A stretch of 64,000 bases of DNA from assembly GCF_023278565.1 (NCBI RefSeq), contig NC_064681.1:62001-126000 (forward strand), written 5' to 3'. Every line of letters starts with the position of its first letter. Position 1 is the stretch's first letter. The notes beneath the pieces were generated by a model that made no database searches, was not told the DNA's origin, and worked only from the letters and a program-made list of their open reading frames with translations. Shown here piece by piece: positions 12,495 through 21,326 of this stretch. This stretch comes from Colletotrichum lupini. Its lineage: Eukaryota > Ascomycota > Sordariomycetes > Glomerellales > Glomerellaceae. Position numbers and translations under genes: made by a program.

Positions 12495-13915
12495 TTAGCA
12501 CGCCGGTATTACCGGTGCCGAAGTAAAGTACGTCTTATAGTATACGTTATTACCAATATGCTTGGCCACACTAGGAGGGGGATTGAGCGGACCGCCCTGC
12601 TGGTTGGCATTAGGGAACAAGATGCTAGGGCCGTTTGGAGAGAGAACGCTGGTTGGGCAACCGAGAACGGTGTTGCCGAAGTAGGGGTCAAGCTTGGAAA
12701 TAGCCCATGTAGTCGCGGCAGCCACCTGCTCCGTAGTCCCGGCGACGAAGAGTGGCACCAGTGAATTGATACCCTGGTAAACATCACACAGCAGAGTTGT
12801 GGCATTCAGATTTCCTGTGCCAAGCTGCGCAACAGCCGGAGTAACAGGGTTGCGGAGGTAGATGAGGAGACCCTCCAGCACTGTCTGAACTGCAGTGTAC
12901 GGCGTTGCACGACGGTACCAGTTGGCGGGCCATGTTTCCGGTACGTACTGGAATTCCCCCGTGGCGGAGTCGTACTTGGCTCCGATAATAGAGGAGATGG
13001 ACTCATAATTGGCAACACCTCCTAGTCCATAGGTGCCATTGCTGAAGAACTTGGACGCCAGATGTTAGTAGCTACTAGAGAATTAGAGAGAAGGAAGGAA
13101 CTGACGTTAGGGTAGAAGGCAAAAGCCCCAAGAGAGACGATCAAGGGGAAAGGGAAGTAGTAGAGGTAAGGGTTGTTTTTCTGAGAGAACATGGACAGTT
13201 GTTGGTATTGTGTACCCATGTTGGTCAGATCAAACTGCTTCGTTCCGCTCTTCGCTACGATGTCAACGTTCTGCTTGAACAGACGGGATGAAAGGTGGTG
13301 AGCATCGCCACATCCGTTGTAGAAATCTTCTCGGTTAGGTGAAATATCGGCCTAAGAGGGAGGTTAGACATATTTCACGAGCCAGAATTCAACTCATAGT
13401 CTCACCTCGACTGTTGAGTGCCTGTTCAATCCGCCAACATTCCCTGGGCCAGATCCCAAGTAGAAAGACTCAGTTGCGATATCTCCGTCCGTGAGGACAG
13501 CAAAAACACCGAGGATAGTTGACAAATCAGGACCCATGTTGAACCCGCGAGCAGTGGCTTCAATTACTTGGCCCAGGTTGACGTGGCCGTCACGAGGCAG
13601 GTAGCCGTGATTCGCAAGCAGATTCAAACCCGGGCAGGGTCCTCTGCTATCATTGGGGCCAGGTGCAATGAAGTCGTAGCCTGGTTCGGGACGCTTGTTT
13701 GCAGGGTTTAATGCCCCTTGAGCCACAGCGCCGAGGAGTCCGGTAATGGTGTTGGTGAGTGAGCCGATGATTCCGCCGAGGATCTGTGGCTCGGGGTTGG
13801 CTTCAGGTTCTGCGTTGCGCTTGATCAAAATTTCAAGATCTTCCTTTGTTGCCATAGATGGAAATGCGGCTGCTGAGGCGGCCAGCAAGGCTGGCAATGT
13901 ACATTGATACCTCAT
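12495..13915 (-). CDS. Secreted heme-thiolate peroxidase / unspecific peroxygenase (chloroperoxidase family)
   Basis: Exons 13915-13406, 13351-13106 and 13049-12495 (introns of 54 and 56 bp; branch site ACTAAC in the second) keep frame and give 436 residues. Residues 1-18 look like a signal peptide ending at AAA-F. The proximal heme motif RGPCPGLN places the thiolate Cys at residue 94, followed by ANHGYLPRDG. The distal acid-base motif EADIS spans the first splice junction (Glu170, Asp172, Ser174). This matches the long form of the peroxidase_2 family, extracellular enzymes that use hydrogen peroxide to oxygenate or halogenate organic substrates; the actual substrate cannot be told. The last exon ends only 105 bp from a RIP-hit transposon, and its final ~20 codons are unusually A/T-ending (CAT ATT GGT AAT, TAC TAT), suggesting some RIP leakage. 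A solo LTR sits 457 bp upstream of the start. Confidence 0.88.
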
Positions 13916-14371
13916 TGCAAATAAGCAGCAAGTAAGTATCCGTGTTATGTGAAGTTGTGAAGAAAAATCAGGCCAAAGAAACAGCTAGAGAATCTCTGGA
14001 TGACGACGAAGGCTTGAGGTGATGAGAAGACGGTGACTTTATAACCAATATATTTGAATGACATAGTCCGTTGGACTACATTTAACAGGAACAAATCTCG
14101 GAATGATGACATAGTTCCAAAATAAATGCCCACGACACTTCGTCGACGCACTCTTCCCGGGGAATATTTAGTAGTGGTAGCGACATGGAAACGGCTATGC
14201 GGGAAGATTTGATCCCGAGTGTAGCGTATCGGTCCGCGGGAATGGCGTCGTCAACGGCGCTGAAGCGTAACCACTAGACACTATAGTACCTATTGAGCTT
14301 GTACTTTCCCCGGATATGTACTCCGCAATAACATGTCTGGGGATCGGGAGGGCACGACAAAAGAACCTGGC
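13916..14371. promoter_or_regulatory. Upstream region of the peroxidase gene
   Basis: 456 bp of ordinary composition between the peroxidase start codon and the solo LTR. No gene is visible; the short open frame at 13945-14151 has no coding character. It presumably holds the promoter and 5' leader. Confidence 0.4.
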
Positions 14372-14576
14372 TGTTGGTATCCCTATTACAGGGTAGTTGG
14401 TTCGAACCGTAGTTGACGAAGAGATCAATTGAACTATATGAATATCTGCGTAGTAGGTGTAAAAAGGAGGTTCCAACCGTAGGTTGGGCTGGCTACGATA
14501 ATCGTAAATAGGGCCCCCAATTGGCCCCTGCGCAGTCGGCTGGATGCCGCGGTCGAATTGGACTTCCAATCCGACA
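14372..14576 (-). repeat. Solo LTR of the copia family, not RIP-mutated
   Basis: A 205-bp repeat matching the copia LTRs at 5421, 12189 and 59899, with termini TGTTGG...CCGACA and a perfect 5-bp target duplication CTGGC (14367-14371 and 14577-14581). There is no internal element sequence, so it arose by LTR-LTR recombination. CA and TG dinucleotides are intact, unlike the LTRs of both full elements. It contains a 10-bp palindrome GGTTCGAACC at 14399-14408. The strand follows element orientation as in copia element 1. Confidence 0.95.
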
Positions 14577-17030
14577 CTGGCCGTGTGCTAAGAACGATTC
14601 CAAACTATTACCGACATGCTATTCCTGTCCGCCACGCACGCAGCATCCATGCAGTGGCTGTCCAATATCAGCATTCTCTCAGGTAGTCTTGTCTGAAAAG
14701 GGAGTAGTGTTCAGACTATCGCGCGGGACAAAGGACTTCCGTCGGCAACGCTCGTGGTATTGCGCCCTTGTTATGACGTCTAATTTCGCTATGCTATACG
14801 TTCAAGTGCCCAATCACCTCTTCGGAGAACTAATAAGCTCGTCCAGGAGCAGCATAGGTGACAACAAACTTGCGGACGCCCAGTTGATTCGCGCTTATTT
14901 CCATAGTTTAGTATCAAAAGATCGTCATGGACGAGTCGATGCTAAACCTCGGCACAGTCCGTGGAACGAACATGGCTCAGATCTAGGCATGCAGCTTTGC
15001 AGATCCCCTATTAACTCTGTCTTAGCTCAAGTTCTTTCCGTGCCCTCATTGACAAATTCGTCACGTTTGATTGGTGAAATGCGCTTGCCAGCTTTGATCA
15101 TCGGGAACGATGTTGTTGTTGGAGTAACACCTGGTCATGCTTTTTCCAATAAACTGTCTCATCCCTTTGAACAGTGTCATAGAACCAACCGGGCTAGGGG
15201 GGCTCATCGTCCCCTTCGCTCAAACTTCCCTCACCTCCTACGGCCGGTTTTCCCAGTCTGAACTCCCGTACATCTATAATTCCTATTATTGCACCCGGGT
15301 GCTACTTCTAAGCCATGACTCTATGTTTGAGACCAGACTTGCAGCCTTTTGTCTCTCGTCTTCTTTCGGTTCGGCTGCATTCGTGCTAGACCCTCCATTG
15401 GCACAAGTAATGATTGATTGAAAAAGAAATAGAACAGGGAGGAGAAATAAATAAAAGGAAGCTAAGTCGAGGCATCAAGGCGTTTCCCAGACGGGCCGAA
15501 TCGCAGAGAGTAGCGCTAGTGCACAGGATGGGGACACGAGTGCATCAAGTTACAGGCCTCTCTGGATCGTATTCGGAAGATGCCAAAAGGCTCCATCCGT
15601 GTGCCCTGTTCACCTTTCCCTCAGATGTTGCGCAAGCGCACCTGCGGCCCACGCCGTGCTACGACGCACATCAACATGGTCAACCAGAGAAACAAGCTCA
15701 TCTGAAGGCGCCAAGACCCACGCATCCCAGGTATTATTCCTTCTTCTTGTTCTTCCCAGGGAATACCGACAGCTTTTCTCAAACTGGGTGAATGCTGGTA
15801 GATCAACTCATCCGACGGCCCGAGCCGCAACTCTCTGAACAGGAATGTGTGATTAGGATAAGATGCTATGGCGATCTGTGCTGAGTGATGCTTCAGCCTG
15901 TGATCATTTTGCGTGTCAGATTCTGAGGACTCTCGCGGAACATGCATATGAGAGTCAAGATACAGTCTCAGAAAAAAAAAGCAGCCTTTTCTTAGACATG
16001 CCGTTGCCTCATAGGAAGGTCGACTAGCATTTTCTGGAGGACCCAGGGGTGTTCATCTCCCTTGCTCCCTGCTCTTCAATCAAGTCGGCTTGTTTACGAC
16101 ATGGGATAATCCAAAATTTTGGAAATTTGTTCGGCCGAATGGATCTCTCATTCTGTATGGTTCCATGTCCGCACGAGCACATGAGCCAGAATGCAATGAC
16201 ACGTATATCTATTAACGCATTAAACCCTGACTTTGTCAATTCTACATGCCACAAACGGAAAGATCTTGGCAGCACGAATGTTGCAGAGTCAATGGCAACA
16301 TAACTAAGCGTCATCTCACAGATGGTCTGCTTGAAATTGCGCATGTTTTGAGTCACAAAGCTTGTCCTTTTCCTCCCTTCGTGTGTCTACATCCCACATC
16401 CTCGACAGCTTTAGGCGTGGTCTGACGCTCCATCTTCTTTGAGGATCTGACATCCACCACGACGTCCACTTCGCTCGTCAGCAGGACGACATCTGAGACT
16501 CTTCAATCATCTCAAACTTCCCCGAAGCGTCTGTCCCTCTCACAGTCAGCAACAGCAACGAACCCATTGACGGCCTCGAGGGACATCTTCGTGCAGCAAA
16601 ACTTTCCCGAACGACCAAGCTTGACAACTTTGCGAGCGTAGTTTACCAAGGATCAGAGTTCATTAGCATCCTGTATCCTCTCCATTTCGCCGGGTACCCT
16701 GGCGACCATCCATAGACACCTACGATGAATACGTCCTCCAAATCTTTACGTAGCAAGTATGAATAGGAAGCCTCAGTGCGAAAACGACGTTTATTTCGTC
16801 TACATCGTACATTGAGCACCAATAGAGCAGCGCGAGACACCATTGATGAGAACTTCTGTGAAGCCTACGTATGAAAACGGAACAGTTGCTCATCATGGCT
16901 AATTGCCAATCAGACATAAATAAGGATACATATGAACAACCCAACGGTTCTCATTCCCCATCTAAAACAACTGTGAAGAGTTTTGGCAAGGTGAACACCA
17001 CACCAAGCACGCGCACAACGTCCTCACAAA
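14577..17030. other. Gene-free stretch of 2.45 kb
   Basis: Normal base composition without RIP signature. Open frames on both strands overlap each other, carry no recognisable motif and lack a plausible exon structure; the longest begins inside the solo LTR. I see no gene, RNA or transposon here. The right end presumably holds the 3' UTR of the DUF6454 gene. Confidence 0.4.
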
Positions 17031-18389
17031 TCACCCCTCACGTACCTCATAAACAAAAATTCTACTCTTGCCCTCTTCCGGCGCAAAATACAGCCTCACT
17101 CGTCCCCCAACGACAGCAACATCCATCGGGTTCTTCGTCATCAACACGCTCTTCCTCCCCATGCTCGCTTCTATGTGGTCCTCATCCCCCGTCCACGGCA
17201 TAACCCCTGTTCTTTCCATGAACGGCACCTCCCACAAAGGAACCATCCCTTCCACTTCAACAATCGCCAACCCACCCACCTCCAACCCCGGCGCCAGCAT
17301 CGCGATGCCGGAACAAAGCATCAGATGCCTCCCGTCGACGATGCCGAGAGATTTACAGTCTTGGTAATCGATCCAGTGTGAAGGATTCACGATTGTTGTC
17401 TGAGGTCCGTCGACTTCCCCATTGTAATCCACTTCACCCCGTTTGCCAAGTTGAGCCTGTTTCCCCTTTCCTATCCCACCGCCAGTTTCGCCCTCCCATG
17501 TCATCCCGGCCTTGCTGATATCCCATCTCCTCGCAACTCTCCCACCCCACCCCAATGTCGTCAACGTCCCATTGTGGACATCATGCACGATCCCACCCTG
17601 GTGATCCGCCACCTGGAAGACCCTCTCCATTTCCACGCTGACCGGATTAACCCTCACCACTGTTGCCGTCGAATTCGGTCGGTACTGCGAGAGCGTAGCC
17701 CAAATATGTCGCCCATCAAAATCAATCCCTCCGTTATGATACTACATCCTTCGTTAGCCATCCGTCTGACTTCAAGGGGGCTGCAAAGTGACACAGGCCC
17801 CTAAAGAAGAGAGAACTGGGGTGAAAAGAATATCTGAGTCGAGATTTACCTCCAAGTCCCCTTCCTCGGAAACAACCCAGTCCCCAACACGTCTTCCGCG
17901 CCCGTCAAACACCACGAAATGCGCAAAGCCCGCCCCGGCACTCCGATCCGTCCCATCAATCCATTTTCCGTCAGGATACTTCTCCGTCGGGACGGTATAC
18001 TCCCCTGCCGAAACCCAAAACCTTTCCTCATCACCATTCTCCTCATCATCAACGTCCACTGGATCTCGTTCTCTGTCATTCCCCTCCATATCACCACCCG
18101 CAAGCCTCACAATTCCCTCCGGCTCCCATAACTCCCCCTCAAGCTCAATAACCTTGACAAGATCCAGTCTCGCACCCTGGCCACCACTCATACTCGACCG
18201 AGACAACCCCGTCAACTGCTTCACAATCTCTGCGCCATCCCGGGCAGCCCCAGGCTCAGGAAGTGGTACGGGCGCTAGCGGGACATTGGGCGTCGGCCTC
18301 GTGAGATTCTTCCACTTCATTGTTCCTTCTACGACGCTGTTGCTGGCCAAAAACAACAAGAGGAAAGGGTGCGGCGCCCGGACCTTCAT
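17031..18389 (-). CDS. Secreted DUF6454-type protein of unknown function
   Basis: Exons 18389-17850 and 17741-17031, with one 108-bp phase-0 intron (GTAAAT...TAG), give 416 residues. I start at Met 18389 because it opens a clear signal peptide (MKVRAPHPFLLLFLAS); the open frame continues upstream, but that part looks non-coding. The body has the order seen in DUF6454 proteins: EPEGIVRL, FWVSAGEYT, GAGFAHFVVFDGRGRR, then across the splice site YHNGGIDFDGRHIWATL, RVFQVADHQGGIVHD, IDYQDCKSLG and MLCSGIA. The repeated short beta-strand-like blocks suggest a propeller-like fold, which is inference. The family name comes from memory of the pattern. No enzymatic residues are known to me and no function is assigned. 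The neighbouring GH17 gene lies upstream on the same strand, 745 bp away. Confidence 0.75.
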
Positions 18390-19133
18390 CACGGTTACTC
18401 CGTGAACGCGGTCTCTGTCCAAGGGCGCGAGTCTCAAGGGAATGCGAAAATTGTACAATCTGCTGCAGGTTTTGGGGAGAATGTAACCACAGAAGGGGCA
18501 AGTTGCGTCGAAATGATGCAAATTTGAAAAGGTCAAGTGCTGTGGATGAAGCAAGATGAAGCAATCCCTGGCCCAGCCGGAGATGTCGGAAGAAATCATG
18601 TCGATCAGGGCCCGCCCCGCACTCCCCGCCTCGGCCCGTGTTGTCCTCGGTTGCCTGTCCCGGACGCATTGGAGGTACACAGGTCGAGAGCCCCAGCACT
18701 GCATCTATTGACATGACGCAGATCCCAGTGCCGTATTAGGGCTTTCTTACATTCGATGCAAGTTGCCTGAGCGTCGAAATCCTTGATTCGATGCGCTTGC
18801 CAATCGAGAGGGGGCGGGGGGGGGGGGGGGGCCAACCTGAGAACACGAGCAGGCACACGAAGCATTTCAACTAATCTATTCTTTCCGATCAATCAAATGC
18901 TAAATACAGTGTGAATTAACCCATACGAACAATCACCGACATGGTGTACACGGTATAAAACATCATACCATGATGCCGGCAGCTTTCAAGCCGGGCATGT
19001 TTAGGCCCCCAAACTCCAGAGTACTCCGTCATGTACAGTGCTGCGTATCGCTGAGTAGCAGATGCAGGGCTTGACTATCATCCTTCATCCATCCATACAT
19101 CAAGTCTCGTAACAGTCATCTGGCATCAATGTG
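18390..19133. other. Intergenic region between DUF6454 and GH17 genes
   Basis: 744 bp with no gene visible. It must hold the promoter of the DUF6454 gene and the 3' UTR of the GH17 gene. It contains a 16-bp poly-G run at 18816-18831, preceded by GGGGC. Confidence 0.45.
18816..18831. repeat. Poly-G tract (16 bp)
   Basis: An uninterrupted run of 16 G in the intergenic region upstream of the DUF6454 gene, prone to length variation and to sequencing error. Confidence 0.9.
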
Positions 19134-21326
19134 TCAGACCGTCTTGCCGCCGCAGTCCGGTATAACGACGCCAGACTTGACCTTGCGGTTGACGTCCATC
19201 AGACCCCATTGGTCCTCCCAGTTCTTGTCTTTTTCGTTATACATTATCTTCCATGGCTCATCAAAGGCCGAGAACCAAAAGTAGTTGGTACCATTAGTCA
19301 AAGCGGGACAGACCCACTTGTCCAACAGCTCATTCAGCTCGTCGATACCGGCAACTGAGGCATTGGGGCAGCCCGTAGCAGTGCCATCGCCGCAGCTTGT
19401 GCCACCTTTGGTCGGCCAACCAATCTCGGCAATCACGTTCTTCTTCTTGTCCGACTTGAAGAACCCACCGGCTTGATTCTCCCAAAATGCGTAAGTCCAC
19501 ATGGCTGCGTCCTTGGCGTTGGTTCCAGAGAAGAACGGGTGGATGTTGGCCATGATGTAGTCACTCTTTGACGCCAAAGATGCCGTCCAGTCGTCGCCCA
19601 GGTCTGAAGTTGCCACAGGCAGGCTAAGTCCCTTGCTGGTCAAGTTGGTTCGTACCTCTTGGAGTAGAGTCCCCAGTTCCGACTCGGTCATTTGCTTCCG
19701 GAACAGAATTTCGTTGGCGACGATGAGACCCTCGAAATGCTTGTCTCCGTACTGGTCCAGAATATCCCACATTTGGGAAAGTTGTCTCGCGTTGGTTGTC
19801 TTGTTGCCATCCTGCCATACACCCAACCAGATCTTCACTGTGCCCTCCAGTTTGAGTTGCTCAATTGAGTGAATAAGCATCTGCGTCTGGTTGCAGTCTG
19901 TGCCGTACAAGCGGACAGTGTTGGTCAGTTGACTGAGAACAGCAAGATCACGGGTGATGTTGTTCTGTGAAGGAGGATTGTGATAACAATCGGGGTACTG
20001 GGAGTTGAGAGGCGTGTAGTCCATTCCGGGGAACACCTTATGCAGTTCCTTGTTGTTCATAAGCGCTTTGATTTCGGCACTGTCGGCGCTGAGGTCACCG
20101 TTGGAGTTCTTGTCGTCGTCTGCTGATTGTCCATTTCCTGAGCTGTTGCCGTCGCGACTGTTTCTAGAAATTAATCCACCTGCAATGCCACCAGCAATGG
20201 CACCGGCGATGAGGAGGATCACTCCGAGAATAATGCAACACTTCCACTTTCTGCGTCCCTTGTTTTGCTGCGCCATCCACTCTGATTTCTTCTCTGGTGA
20301 GCTGAGGTCAATGGCGCTGCCGTTTTGATACTCGGCCGTTCCCTTGGGGTCGTAGTAGCCGCTGTGATTTCGGTTCGCCATCAATCCTGCTGCGGCACCT
20401 CCCGCAGCAGCCGCGCCGGCTGCGCCAGCTGCTTTCGTCTTGCCTGTTCGATCGCTGTTGGAAAGACTAAGCATCGAGTTTCGTCCACTTTTGGGCTTGC
20501 CGTAGTCGAGACCATCATCACCATCGTCCGCGATAGAGTTAGGATCCACCACGCCAAGGTGTTGGGGGTGTCGTTGGTAGTAGGGGTTTTCGTTGTAATA
20601 GTCGTTGTAGCCGTATGGGCTCGAAGATGGGGATAGCCTGGCCGGAGAAGCGCCAGCTCCGCCGAGAGCCGTCAGGCTGGAGTGGGAGTCTCGGTCCGGA
20701 AGACTGCCTTGGTAGCTACCTTGGTAAGGACGCGGGACGGCATTGCTCATCTCGTATACGTCGCCTCCCGGTTGACTGTAAGCTTGCGGTGGTGCACTGG
20801 GCTGCTGAGACTGTCCTCGCGGGGTCTGGCCAGCACTTCTCATGGCACCAACCCCGCTCTCCCTGGCGTTACGTTCGGCGACGGTGTAAGCGATACCAGC
20901 CATACCTCCTGATGCCGTATCGCTAAAGTTATCCGCGCCAGGTGTGATATTCGGATTCAGATTGCTCTGCTGTGGAGCCGCATAACGATCGGGGCCCCAG
21001 TCGCGGTGCACCGGAACCTGCGGAGAGTTGTCGATGGGGGATACGGCTTGATGAGCTCCATATGCTGTAGCGGCACCGCCCACGGCACCGACAGCAGCCG
21101 GTGGTGGTCCCTGGCGATCGTTCCTCCGCTCAGCTCTCATGCGGCCAAAGTTCGGGTCATGATTGGGTTCGGAGTACTGGTGATCATGATGGTATTCATG
21201 AGGCGCGCCGTGGTGGTACTGATTATCTTGGTAGTACTCTGGGGGATTGGGGGCATGAGACCGATAAGCCTGGTCTAGGGGCTCTCGCTCGGCATCGCGG
21301 CCGTCTTCAAAGTCGTATCGTGGCAT
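19134..21326 (-). CDS. Membrane-anchored glucan endo-1,3-beta-glucosidase, GH17 (BtgC type)
   Basis: A single exon of 730 residues. The frame is open further upstream only through a TTG codon, so the first ATG, at 21326 (MPRYDFEDG, with AAC before ATG), is the likely start. The first ~350 residues are a low-complexity cytoplasmic region rich in Tyr, His, Pro, Gly and Ala. A basic stretch (KGRRKWKCC) then leads into a Gly/Ile-rich membrane segment at about 361-386, giving a type II topology. The C-terminal GH17 domain (about 430-724) has the acid/base Glu in VANEILF (Glu539) and the nucleophile in AEIGWPTKGG (Glu634). Enzymes of this type cut beta-1,3-glucan at the cell surface during wall remodelling. 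The long N-terminal tail and membrane anchor match Aspergillus BtgC. Several N-glycosylation sequons are present. Confidence 0.9.
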   Translation of the reverse strand: MPRYDFEDGRDAEREPLDQAYRSHAPNPPEYYQDNQYHHGAPHEYHHDHQYSEPNHDPNFGRMRAERRNDRQGPPPAAVGAVGGAATAYGAHQAVSPIDNSPQVPVHRDWGPDRYAAPQQSNLNPNITPGADNFSDTASGGMAGIAYTVAERNARESGVGAMRSAGQTPRGQSQQPSAPPQAYSQPGGDVYEMSNAVPRPYQGSYQGSLPDRDSHSSLTALGGAGASPARLSPSSSPYGYNDYYNENPYYQRHPQHLGVVDPNSIADDGDDGLDYGKPKSGRNSMLSLSNSDRTGKTKAAGAAGAAAAGGAAAGLMANRNHSGYYDPKGTAEYQNGSAIDLSSPEKKSEWMAQQNKGRRKWKCCIILGVILLIAGAIAGGIAGGLISRNSRDGNSSGNGQSADDDKNSNGDLSADSAEIKALMNNKELHKVFPGMDYTPLNSQYPDCYHNPPSQNNITRDLAVLSQLTNTVRLYGTDCNQTQMLIHSIEQLKLEGTVKIWLGVWQDGNKTTNARQLSQMWDILDQYGDKHFEGLIVANEILFRKQMTESELGTLLQEVRTNLTSKGLSLPVATSDLGDDWTASLASKSDYIMANIHPFFSGTNAKDAAMWTYAFWENQAGGFFKSDKKKNVIAEIGWPTKGGTSCGDGTATGCPNASVAGIDELNELLDKWVCPALTNGTNYFWFSAFDEPWKIMYNEKDKNWEDQWGLMDVNRKVKSGVVIPDCGGKTV

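Noticed and set aside
14391..14420. tRNA gene at the GGTTCGAACC motif
   Set aside because: No A box or cloverleaf can be drawn, and the motif is part of the LTR in all four copies.
14521..15261. 246-residue open frame on the plus strand
   Set aside because: It begins inside the solo LTR, has no domain or exon logic, and overlaps other frames equally open. Chance ORF.
18390..18704. N-terminal extension of the DUF6454 protein
   Set aside because: It would bury a clear signal peptide, and its sequence is unlike a protein N-terminus.
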